Shown one piece after another: positions 37,486-49,931 of a DNA stretch of 64,000 nt. The position numbers and the translations under genes were made by a program. Position 1 is the first letter of the stretch. Every line of letters begins with the position of its first letter. The DNA is from Saprospiraceae bacterium (lineage in GTDB: Bacteria > Bacteroidota > Bacteroidia > Chitinophagales > Saprospiraceae), in NCBI GenBank assembly GCA_019638455.1, contig JAHBTU010000002.1, forward strand, positions 186,001 to 250,000, in the 5' to 3' direction. The notes below the pieces were generated by a model. The model ran no database searches, was not told the origin of the DNA, and saw only the letters and a program-made list of their open reading frames with translations.

Positions 37486-37618
37486 CATCTATTCTCGGTT
37501 TGGAAGAAGTGTCATCTTTTGAGGAACGCAAAAGGTGGCATCTCGGCCTGTTTTTGAGATGTCACCCCTCCATGCTTCCGGGATGACACCTCAGAACCCG
37601 ACAAAGCGAGAATCGCTG
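37486..37618 (-). repeat. R3 MITE-like element, copy B, inverted
   Basis: About 133 bp, highly similar to the complement of copy A at 13116-13247, including the central hairpin and both ends. The left end CATCTATTCTCGG has drifted, and no clean target duplication is visible. R1 copy 3 starts 4 bp after its right end. Confidence 0.8.
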
Positions 37619-37621
37619 CCG

Positions 37622-37801
37622 TATACCCAGATTAAAGAGGATTTGAACCTGCCCGTTGGCAAGGCGGGGATGCCCTTGATTGATTTGTATGATTTTCAGA
37701 GGATTGCGAGCGCCGTTCGTTCAAAACCACCTTGTCAGAACCTGTACTCAGGGGCTTGCCCGGCTAAGCAAAGCGGACGGGGCTGATTTGCGTTGACTAT
37801 A
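37622..37801 (+). repeat. R1 repeat, copy 3 (180 bp)
   Basis: Full-length copy with TATA at both ends. It is slightly closer to copy 4 than to copies 1 and 2 (shares GAACCTGCCCGTTGGCAAGG and TTGTATGATTTTCA). Confidence 0.85.
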
Positions 37802-37857
37802 AACCTCCATGAGACCGTGAATTGTATCACCAAAATCACCGACAAAATCAATCTTTG

Positions 37858-39609
37858 ATGCAGTTTTCTCCGGTCAATATCGGATTTGAGACAAGGGCTT
37901 TTCTGCAAGGCTTGTGGCAGAAAGGTGAGGACTATATCGTTGTAAATCAGGGACTAAAATCAGTTTGTGGCATCTCGGGTTTTTTTGAAAATGAAGAAGA
38001 TTACGATGAGTTACGGCGGTTTTTAACCGAAGAGCAAACTTCCGTTCGAGAGACCGACCGCACGGAGTATGGCGATTTTCAAACCAACCTGAATCTCGCC
38101 AGCCGAATAGCCTATTTTCTAAAAGAAAAAGGTTGTTCACCCCAAACGCTGATTGAGCCGACATTCGGAAAAGGGAATTTCATTCTCGCTGCCTTACAGC
38201 ACTTCCCACAACTTCGACAAATCAGAGGGATAGAGATTTACAAACCCTACGTTTGGGAAACCAAGTTTGCTGTTCTCGATTTTTTTCTTAAAAACCCGGA
38301 CCGCTCCAAACCGGACATTCGGCTTTTTCACCAAGATGTCTTTGATTCTGATTTTCAAAAACTTAGCCGCGAATTGAGTGGGGAGATTTTAATTTTGGGA
38401 AATCCCCCCTGGGTCACGAACGCTAAATTGGGCACACTTAACTCGGCCAACCTTCCTACGAAATCCAATTTCAAAAATCTGAACGGCCTCGATGCCATGA
38501 CGGGCAAGGGGAATTTCGATATTGGTGAATACATTACGCTGACTTTGCTTCGGGCTTTTCAAAATCATTCTGGCCGAATGGCTTTTTTGGTGAAAAACTC
38601 GGTCATCAAAAACATTGTGTTCGACCAGCAAGCCGCCAAACTCAAAATTGGAAACTTGAAACAATACCCAATTGACGCAAAAAGAGAATTTGGCGCGGCA
38701 GTAGAAGCGTCTCTGTTTTCTTGTAAATTGAATCAGACTCCTGAATATCAGTGCGCGCAAATCCAAATGCTCCTTGACCGGAAGCCTGATTTTCATTTTG
38801 GCTGGCAGGAAAATCAGTTTGTTGCCAATGCGGAAAAACATGAAGCGTTCAGATCGTTTGACGGGGTTTGCCCCTTCGAGTGGCGACAAGGATTGAAACA
38901 CGACTGCTCAGAAGTGATGGAACTGGAACGGCTCAATGGTCATTTTGTCAACCGAAATGAGCAATCAATTCAGTTAGAAAATGACCTGGTTTATGGTATT
39001 TTGAAAAGTTCTGACTTAAAAGGAGGAGTTGTTTCTACTGCCAGAAAGTTCACGATTGTTACCCAACGCAGCGTCGGGCAAGACACGGCTTACATTCAGA
39101 GTTTGTTTCCACAGACCTATTCCTACCTGTGTTCTCATCAAGAAACTTTTGCAAATCGCAAATCAAGTATTTATCGAAATAAGCCGCCGTTCTCGATTTT
39201 TGGCATTGGCGATTATTCGTTTTTGCCCTACAAAGTTGCCATTTCGGGGCTGTACAAATCGCCGGTTTTTACCTTAGTGTTGCCAGAAAACGACAAACCT
39301 TTGATGCTGGATGACACCTGCTATTTTATTGGTTTTGAAAAATTTAGCGATGCAGCCATTGCTTTTGCACTGTTAAATCATCCTTTTGTAACGGGCCTGC
39401 TAAACGCTATCACTTTTTCCGATGCCAAACGGACTTTCACGAAAGATGTATTGATGCGCATTGATTTATCTCTGGTAGCAGATGCTGTGAGTTTTGGCGA
39501 AATTGAGACTTTCTTCTCGACTTTCGACAGGGATCGGGTGCTTAATGAATCGGACTTGCTTTGTTTCCGGGCGACTATGAAGGCACCACCTCAATTGCAG
39601 CTTTTCTAA
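37858..39609 (+). CDS. Adenine-specific DNA methyltransferase without a visible partner nuclease
   Basis: About 583 residues. The SAM-binding motif I is TLIEPTFGKGNFILAAL (residues about 95-111) and the catalytic motif IV is ILGNPPWVTN (about 180), the NPPW form of N6-adenine enzymes. The order I then IV with a long C-terminal part fits a target-recognition domain at the end. A type II modification enzyme or an orphan are both possible; no restriction gene lies beside it. The gene is visibly richer in A and T than its neighbours and follows two mobile repeats, which suggests transfer. ATG 37858 preferred over the TTG at 37822. Confidence 0.82.
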   Translation: MQFSPVNIGFETRAFLQGLWQKGEDYIVVNQGLKSVCGISGFFENEEDYDELRRFLTEEQTSVRETDRTEYGDFQTNLNLASRIAYFLKEKGCSPQTLIEPTFGKGNFILAALQHFPQLRQIRGIEIYKPYVWETKFAVLDFFLKNPDRSKPDIRLFHQDVFDSDFQKLSRELSGEILILGNPPWVTNAKLGTLNSANLPTKSNFKNLNGLDAMTGKGNFDIGEYITLTLLRAFQNHSGRMAFLVKNSVIKNIVFDQQAAKLKIGNLKQYPIDAKREFGAAVEASLFSCKLNQTPEYQCAQIQMLLDRKPDFHFGWQENQFVANAEKHEAFRSFDGVCPFEWRQGLKHDCSEVMELERLNGHFVNRNEQSIQLENDLVYGILKSSDLKGGVVSTARKFTIVTQRSVGQDTAYIQSLFPQTYSYLCSHQETFANRKSSIYRNKPPFSIFGIGDYSFLPYKVAISGLYKSPVFTLVLPENDKPLMLDDTCYFIGFEKFSDAAIAFALLNHPFVTGLLNAITFSDAKRTFTKDVLMRIDLSLVADAVSFGEIETFFSTFDRDRVLNESDLLCFRATMKAPPQLQLF

Positions 39610-39664
39610 GTACCCGATTCTCACCGAACAGACCCCGGGCTATATTTTTCTCGATTTGTTAAAC

Positions 39665-39698
39665 GTGTCCCCCCCCGCCTGCGGGGCGGGGGGGGCAC
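39665..39698. terminator. GC-rich hairpin between convergent genes
   Basis: Eight C and eight G runs pair within a stem that opens with GTG and closes with CAC, with a short TGCGG loop. T-rich DNA lies downstream on the plus strand (AAGTTTTTGCC). It sits between the methyltransferase stop and the Omp28 stop and probably ends both transcripts. Confidence 0.6.
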
Positions 39699-39729
39699 GA
39701 GCGGTTAAGTTTTTGCCTCGATTTTTCTC

Positions 39730-40542
39730 TCACTTTAGCATATACACCTCTTCCACCTGCAACACTTCTTTGTCGGGCGAAGCGCCACGATGCACGAATG
39801 CCACCACGCTGCAATGCTTTTCCACCCAGTCGTTGGGCAACACAAAATTATAGTTTCGGGTGACGGTGGATGAGGGGGTAAGCGCTTCTGAAATCACATC
39901 GCCAGTGGGTTGTGTCAATATCTTGCGCAGCACATGGCGGTGGTAATAGTCGGGAATCGTCTGGAGGCCGTCCTTTTGGTAGTCCTGAATACTGTCTTGC
40001 GTGATGAGCACGGTGAGGCGATGGTCGCCAGTGAGTGTTTGCTCGGGGGCGATGGTGACTTCGACCCCGAGTTTGCGACTGACGGAGTCGAAGGTGGTGT
40101 TCATAAACACGCCGACGACGGGCGGCTTTGAGAGTTCCTCGCTTATGATGCCCGCCCAGATGGAGCGCGGGAGATACGGCTCTATTTCGGGCGGCACGAT
40201 GCGGCGGTTGATGGAGGCTGTGGGGAAAAACGCGGCGGTGCCAATATATTTTGCCATAGCAGTGCCTTCGTCTGTTCGGAAATCGTACTTGCTTTGTGGA
40301 TAAGGCACATCGTAGCCGGGGGCGGCGTGCACGCCCACTATCACGAGGTTTTTGCCAATTTGCTTGCTCAATGCCACCAAGGCTGCCGTGCCGTCGGGGC
40401 AGTTGGGGCAACGCACACCGGTGAGCTCTTCCACCAGCACTTTACGGTCGCCCACATTGAGTTCGGGGATGGCGATAGGGACTTCTTTGCAAGCCTGCAA
40501 CGCGGCCGCGACGAGAAGCGGGAGAAATAACTTGTGTTTCAT
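39730..40542 (-). CDS. Omp28-related outer-membrane lipoprotein
   Basis: 270 residues with a lipobox (AAALQAC) and a thioredoxin-like domain with CPNCPDG, so a CxxC pair is present. The family was first described as Omp28 of Porphyromonas. Together with the upstream DUF6029 gene it forms a pair that recurs in Bacteroidota; a role in disulfide handling or surface assembly is a guess. The pair is separated by an intergenic hairpin. Confidence 0.85.
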   Translation of the reverse strand: MKHKLFLPLLVAAALQACKEVPIAIPELNVGDRKVLVEELTGVRCPNCPDGTAALVALSKQIGKNLVIVGVHAAPGYDVPYPQSKYDFRTDEGTAMAKYIGTAAFFPTASINRRIVPPEIEPYLPRSIWAGIISEELSKPPVVGVFMNTTFDSVSRKLGVEVTIAPEQTLTGDHRLTVLITQDSIQDYQKDGLQTIPDYYHRHVLRKILTQPTGDVISEALTPSSTVTRNYNFVLPNDWVEKHCSVVAFVHRGASPDKEVLQVEEVYMLK

Positions 40543-40565
40543 ATCCTATTGTGATTTATTGATTT

Positions 40566-40612
40566 GGTTATTCGTTGATACGGTTGTTTGAGACAACCGC
40601 ACCCGAATAATC
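40566..40612. promoter_or_regulatory. Intergenic hairpin between DUF6029 and Omp28 genes
   Basis: Inner stem CGGTTGT / ACAACCG with a 5-base loop, and outer arms GGTTATTCG / CGAATAATC. There is no T run, so it may be an RNA-processing or attenuation element that lowers Omp28 expression relative to the upstream gene. Confidence 0.45.
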
Positions 40613-40616
40613 AATT

Positions 40617-42314
40617 TTAAAATGAAGAACTGACATTCAAGCGAACACCGCTAAAAGTTGGCTCGTAGCGGCAGATACCACCCGCGCAATTGATGCCTTC
40701 CACTTGCTTGACGTAAGCAAGCGAAAAGCGGTTGGCGCGATGGGTGTAAACAACGCCCACTGTCGGGTAGTGCAGCCCGTCGTAGCGTGTCTGCTCTGGC
40801 GTAAACTCCCCGGTCGAGCGGTGCTTGATTTTGTACATATCCGAGACATAGAACAGCCAGTGCGGTGCCCAACCCCATTCGGCCAATACATTCACCCAAG
40901 AGCCGAATTCATCGTCAGTCAAGAGGTACTGTGCCTCCAATCTCAATGACTTCTTGGGGGTGAATTTATAGAGAATTTCGGTGTATGGAGTGAAGGCATC
41001 CACAAAATTCTCCCTGCCTGTGCCTATCCAAGGCAGTATGTCTCTGGGGTCTTCCGGGTCGCCTTTGAACTGGTAAATGGCGATGTTGTACTTTAGGAAC
41101 TGAAGCCCCAGCAGCGCCTGCCATTTCCGGTCTTTTTTGTAAGTGACTTCGGGCGCTATTTCGCGGTAGAGTTCCACGCCATCAAGGTTGTAAATATCGG
41201 CGACGTTGAGACCGATTGAAAGCCGCTTGTTGATGGAATACTTGGCATCAAGTTGAAGCCCTCGCTCGCCGAGTTCCTGTGTGTTTGGGGCGAATCGAGC
41301 GGGGAGCCTGAAAGTGTTTTGCCGCGCGATTGGCGGGAGGTAGTTGATTTGCCCCTGCACGCCTATCTGAAAGGGGTCGGTGCGGAAGCGAAAATTTTTG
41401 GTGTATTTGCCCTCGAGCGTGATGCCCAATCCCCTTTTGGCAAAGGTGAGGCTGGTGTAGGCCATGTAGCCATCGGTATTGACGAGCTTGCCATTGGCTC
41501 CTGTCACTTGCCGCTCAAATTCGTTGAAGATGACATCTTTTGTTTTGTAGGCGCCCTCCATGTACCAAGAAAAGTCGCCAGCGGTCAGGGTATTGAAAAG
41601 CGTCATGGCGTAGGTATTGTACTGCGCACCGATGCTGTCTTGCGGGGCGTAGGAGGCTACTTCGTTCACGATGCGATTGATGGTTTCGTCGTCGTTGGTG
41701 CGTGCCACTATCCCGGCTCCGGGGGCGAGCGTGAAGTTTTTCGTGGAGTCGGGTCTGATGAATCCATCCACGGCAGCGCCGCGAATCACAGAGCCATAAA
41801 TGTTGAATTGCCTTTTCTGTCGCCCTGTGAAAGCTTTGACTTTCCAGTTGTCATTGATGTCGTAGCCTACTTTGACCCCGAAAAGCGCGTTGTCAATCAT
41901 CAGGGCGCGTTCTTCGTATGCCCTGAAAATGATGCCGGAGCCGATTTGGTCGTAGAGGTACCCCCCCGCAAGGTCGAACTTGTCAATTTTCTTGTGCACA
42001 TACCAGCGGCCGATACCTTCATCTGTATAAGCGCCGGATGGATTGAGAAGGTTGGAGTTGTTGAAAAGGTCGAATCGAATGCCCATATCAAAACCCCAGT
42101 TGGAGTAATTGAGGGCGAGCCAGCTCTCCGCGCCAAATTTTTGAAAATCATATTGCGGGGGGCCTGGTTGTGGAGGGCCGGCAGCCCCGATGATAGAGTC
42201 TCGTATGAAAAAGTTGCCGTTTGTTTGCAGGTTGCCAGTGATGCGGGCGGTGTTCTGTGCCGTCAATCCGGATAAGGTAAGTGCGAAAAGGGCGGTGGGT
42301 AAAAGGTGCTTCAT
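40617..42314 (-). CDS. DUF6029 family outer-membrane beta-barrel protein
   Basis: About 565 residues with a signal peptide (LLPTALFALTLSGLTAQ) and many amphipathic strands (for example FGAESWLALNYSNWGFDMGIRFD), ending VRLNVSSSF, as in an outer-membrane barrel. The function of DUF6029 is unknown. It is transcribed ahead of the Omp28-type lipoprotein gene. ATG 42314 chosen for the signal peptide; a longer frame adds 13 residues. Confidence 0.83.
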   Translation of the reverse strand: MKHLLPTALFALTLSGLTAQNTARITGNLQTNGNFFIRDSIIGAAGPPQPGPPQYDFQKFGAESWLALNYSNWGFDMGIRFDLFNNSNLLNPSGAYTDEGIGRWYVHKKIDKFDLAGGYLYDQIGSGIIFRAYEERALMIDNALFGVKVGYDINDNWKVKAFTGRQKRQFNIYGSVIRGAAVDGFIRPDSTKNFTLAPGAGIVARTNDDETINRIVNEVASYAPQDSIGAQYNTYAMTLFNTLTAGDFSWYMEGAYKTKDVIFNEFERQVTGANGKLVNTDGYMAYTSLTFAKRGLGITLEGKYTKNFRFRTDPFQIGVQGQINYLPPIARQNTFRLPARFAPNTQELGERGLQLDAKYSINKRLSIGLNVADIYNLDGVELYREIAPEVTYKKDRKWQALLGLQFLKYNIAIYQFKGDPEDPRDILPWIGTGRENFVDAFTPYTEILYKFTPKKSLRLEAQYLLTDDEFGSWVNVLAEWGWAPHWLFYVSDMYKIKHRSTGEFTPEQTRYDGLHYPTVGVVYTHRANRFSLAYVKQVEGINCAGGICRYEPTFSGVRLNVSSSF

Positions 42315-42532
42315 GCGTGTGGGTTCCAAAATATGTGTTCGCAAAGGTAGCATCTCACCAAATTTCCCTTAGTGTTCCATGCGAAATATGGTCGTGTGCC
42401 GACAAAAAGGCCAAAGTAAGGGTGCCGGAAAAATGAGAGCGGATGCCCGCGATGAGGCACCCGCTCTGAAAATTGTCTGTCACAAAAATCCCGAGCAAGC
42501 CGTCTTGGCTTCCGGGCCGAGGCTTTTATTGC

Positions 42533-43150
42533 CTATCGTCCTCCTCCAAGGATGTTGCCGAGTATGCTTCCCAATCCGCCGCCACCTTGCTGACGGCCGC
42601 CACCCAACACGCCGCCTAATACTTGGCCGAGCAAATCACCCATGCCACTTTGCTGCGCACCGCTTTGGGCCGAACCCATGAGGATGTTTCCCAAGTTGCC
42701 GAGGTCTAAGCCGCCTTGATTTTTGGCACGCCCCAGCACTCCCATGACGATGGGAGCCAAGACGGGCAAGAGTTTCATCACTTGATTCATATTCAGCCCC
42801 GAAGATTGGCTGACCTGTTGTGCCACCACCTCTTGTTGGTTGCCCAACACATGGTTGAGGATACCGAGGCCATTGGTTGCGCCATGCCCTTGTCCGCCAT
42901 TCTGCATCAAGTTGCCCACGATGCCGGCGAGGTCATCAAGGACGCTTCCATCGTGATTCTTGTCGAGTGCCGACAAAAGCGAGGACAGGCCGTTCTCGGA
43001 AGCGGCATTGTTGGCCATGCCTCCCAGAAGTGAAGCGAAAATGCCATTGGCTGCCACGGCGGTTTGTTGAGGGGTGGCACCAATTTGCTCGCTCATTTGC
43101 CCCAGGAGGTTGTCGTCGAGCTGGCTTTGTAGAATCTGCATCAAATCCAT
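42533..43150 (-). CDS. DUF937 domain protein (first of two)
   Basis: 205 residues: an N-terminal helical region LMQILQSQLDDNLLGQMSEQIGATPQQTAVAANGIFASLLGGMANNAAS and a Gly/Gln-rich C-terminus with GGGRQQGGGGLGSILGNILGGG. A paralogue lies 75 bp upstream on the same strand. The family is widespread and its role is unknown; no signal peptide. The Gly-rich tail suggests an oligomerising or disordered end. Confidence 0.85.
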   Translation of the reverse strand: MDLMQILQSQLDDNLLGQMSEQIGATPQQTAVAANGIFASLLGGMANNAASENGLSSLLSALDKNHDGSVLDDLAGIVGNLMQNGGQGHGATNGLGILNHVLGNQQEVVAQQVSQSSGLNMNQVMKLLPVLAPIVMGVLGRAKNQGGLDLGNLGNILMGSAQSGAQQSGMGDLLGQVLGGVLGGGRQQGGGGLGSILGNILGGGR

Positions 43151-43225
43151 GTTTGAGTTGTGTTTGTGGGTGAAATAATTAGGAAAATTAGAGTGAGAGA
43201 AAGTCGAGTGTTCCGTTGAAAATAC

Positions 43226-43825
43226 TTACTTTTTACCAAAAAGGCCACCCAGCACACCGCCCAATAGCCCGCCGCCTTGTTTGCCGCCTCCTGCCAGCAC
43301 ACCACCCAACACTTGGCCCAATGCGCCTCCAAGCCCCGACTGTTGGGCACCATTTTGCGCAGCTCCGAGCAGCATGTTGGCTATGTTGCCGAGGTTGAGC
43401 TGGCCGTTGTTTTTCAATTGGCCAATCACCCCCATCACGACGGGTGCCAATACGGGCAGCAATTGCATGATTTGATTGGCATTTAGTCCCGATTTCGCGC
43501 CGACCTGTTGAGCGACGGATTGTGTTTTGCCACCGAGGATGTGATTGACAATGGCCATACCGTTGAGCGCGCCAGTACCCTGACCGCCGCTGTTGATGAG
43601 GCCAGCCATGTCGTCGAGAATGCTACCGTTGTGGTTTTTGTCGAGCGCCGCCATCAGGCTGTTGAGGCCTCCGCTGGCAGCGTTGTTTGCAAGCCCGCCG
43701 AGCAGGGCGGAGAAGATGCCCGTCGCGGCAGCTTTTGTTTGCTGTGGGTTGGCGCCGATTTGTTGGCTCAGTTGATTGAGGGTGTTACCAGCAATCTGGT
43801 TTTGAAGGATTTGCATAATGTCCAT
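43226..43825 (-). CDS. DUF937 domain protein (second, paralogue)
   Basis: 199 residues sharing the order and most motifs of the neighbouring protein (MDIMQILQNQIAGNTLNQLSQQIGANPQQTKAAATGIFSALLGG; NQIMQLLPVLAPVVMGVIG). It ends GGLFGKK. The two genes are a tandem duplication in one likely operon, with this copy first. Confidence 0.85.
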   Translation of the reverse strand: MDIMQILQNQIAGNTLNQLSQQIGANPQQTKAAATGIFSALLGGLANNAASGGLNSLMAALDKNHNGSILDDMAGLINSGGQGTGALNGMAIVNHILGGKTQSVAQQVGAKSGLNANQIMQLLPVLAPVVMGVIGQLKNNGQLNLGNIANMLLGAAQNGAQQSGLGGALGQVLGGVLAGGGKQGGGLLGGVLGGLFGKK

Positions 43826-44086
43826 AGTGCATCCTGTTTTGTTTTGTGAAAAATTGTTTTGTAATGTTGTGAGGTTGAAGCAGGCGCGTGAGCAAGCTGT
43901 TCATCTCGAGTTTCAAAAGTAGGCGCAAATGGGCAATTGGAAGCTGAAAAGCGGCACAAAATTGGCGAAGCGGCAAAATATTTTTTCCATTTCGTTTCGT
44001 TTTGGGAAAAATGCGGATTTTTACGCTGCCTGTCGTCCAACAAACGCTTGCCCAATGGCGTTCACTTGAACACCGAAACCGCGCTC

Positions 44087-44674
44087 ATGGATTACCGCTC
44101 CGCCAAACAATTCATTCTCTCCAAACTCCGCGACGAGCTTTCCGACAAGCTCTACTATCACGGGTTGCACCATACTATGGATGTGCTCAGGATGGCCAAG
44201 GAGATTGCCGCCAGCGAAGGTGTGGTTGGGCGAGACTTGACCCTTTTGAAAACCGCCGCCCTGTTCCACGACGCGGGTTTTGTGAAAGACAAACACGCTG
44301 GACATGAACATGAGGGTTGTCTCATGGTGCAGGATTTGCTGCCGCGTTTCGGATACACCCCAGAAGATGTCAAAGCCATTTGCGGGATGATAATGGCGAC
44401 CAAAATACCGCAGTCGCCCACCAACCTCTTGGAGGAAATCATCTGCGACGCAGACCTCGATTACTTGGGGCGCGACGATTTTTACCGCATTGGTGATTCG
44501 CTCTTCGAAGAGCTCAGGGAATATCACCTTATCCACGATGAGCAAGAGTGGAATCGCTTGCAAGTCAGTTTTCTTTCCGCGCACAAGTTTCACACACTCA
44601 CCAACAAATCGCTCCGCGAACCCGTGAAGCAAATGTATTTGGAGGATTTGAAGGGGTTGGTGGCGACGTATTGA
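44087..44674 (+). CDS. HD-domain phosphohydrolase
   Basis: About 195 residues. Metal ligands of the HD family are seen: YHGLHHTMDVL, AALFHDAGFVKDKHAGHEHEG, and Asp in IICDADLDYLGR. Likely substrates are nucleotides or a phosphodiester; the specific one is unknown. I chose ATG 44087 (MDYRSAKQFIL); the 50 upstream codons in frame overlap the promoter region of the DUF937 genes and are not family-like. Convergent with ligA, 5 bp apart. Confidence 0.88.
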   Translation: MDYRSAKQFILSKLRDELSDKLYYHGLHHTMDVLRMAKEIAASEGVVGRDLTLLKTAALFHDAGFVKDKHAGHEHEGCLMVQDLLPRFGYTPEDVKAICGMIMATKIPQSPTNLLEEIICDADLDYLGRDDFYRIGDSLFEELREYHLIHDEQEWNRLQVSFLSAHKFHTLTNKSLREPVKQMYLEDLKGLVATY

Positions 44675-44679
44675 ACAGG

Positions 44680-47594
<2,915 letters not shown>

Positions 47595-48103
47595 GGCAAT
47601 CGGATTTTGAAATGAATAGAATTCTGGTGAAAGGTCGGGAAAACAGAGGCTTTCAGGCATGAAAAAAACTATTTTTCCCAAAAAAGCGGGCAAAGATATA
47701 CCTAAGATTAAAGAGGATTTGAACCTGCCCGTTGGCAAGGCAGGAATGCTGTTGATTGATTTGTATGATTTTCAAAGGATTGCGAGCGCCGTTCGTTCAA
47801 AACCACCTTGTCAGAAGCTATTTTTAAGGGCTTGTCCGGCCAAGTGAAGCGGACGGGGCTGATTTGCGTTGACTATAACATGGCTTTTGATGCTGCCACT
47901 TCCTTTCTATGGCAATGAAAACATTGCAAAACAAGCGTCGTATGTGTTGGAATTGCGCTATTCCGATTTTTCTTTCCGCAAGCGAAAGGCCTTGCCAAAG
48001 AAAAATTCGCACATTTGCCCGCACTATTGGCTGCCCGCCCTCTGAACGAAGGGCGACGGTCTTGCAAAAACGCAGCACTTTTCTTTAACTTTAAACAGCA
48101 GTT
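47595..48103. other. Divergent intergenic region with R1 copy 4
   Basis: About 510 bp. Apart from R1 copy 4 it holds unique sequence with the promoters of the lipoprotein gene (left) and the peptide transporter gene (right). A TTAACTTTA stretch just before the transporter ATG resembles a -7 box. Confidence 0.5.
47697..47877 (+). repeat. R1 repeat, copy 4 (181 bp)
   Basis: Full-length copy beginning TATACCTAAGATTAAAG and ending GCGTTGACTATA. It differs from the others around the middle (GAAGCTATTTTTAAGGGC in place of CTGTACTCAGGGGC). Confidence 0.85.
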
Positions 48104-49756
<1,653 letters not shown>

Positions 49757-49784
49757 AATAAAAGAGTCAATCCTCGCGTGAATG

Positions 49785-49823
49785 CCCTCGTAAGTTTCCA
49801 CGAACTCACGGGGGTATTTTTTT
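49785..49823 (+). terminator. Rho-independent terminator after the POT transporter gene
   Basis: A 13-bp stem with G-U pairs (CCCTCGTAAGTTT with GAACTCACGGGGG), loop CCAC, then TATTTTTTT. It lies about 30 bp after the stop codon. Confidence 0.75.
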
Positions 49824-49853
49824 GCCAAAAATCGCCGAACCGCACTCCGTCTA

Positions 49854-49882
49854 TTGCAAATTCCAACCTTCGCTTACCTTTG
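49854..49882 (+). promoter_or_regulatory. Promoter of the large T9SS protein gene
   Basis: TTG at 49854-49856 and an exact -7 box TACCTTTG at 49875-49882, 18 bp apart. The expected transcript start lies near 49889, which supports the ATG at 49932 as start codon. Confidence 0.55.
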
Positions 49883-49931
49883 AAGCCAAACCATGACTGC
49901 ATCCAACAGTAATAAAACAACAAGGCTGACA

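Larger units (their letters stand above)
37310..37857. other. Repeat-rich gap between pcrA and the adenine methyltransferase gene
   Basis: About 550 bp containing R3 copy B and R1 copy 3 almost end to end, with short unique flanks. The promoter of pcrA should lie near 37310-37480. Confidence 0.6.

Noticed and set aside
41253..42275. Plus-strand open frame of 340 codons
   Set aside because: Antisense to the DUF6029 barrel gene, which has a signal peptide and a normal length.
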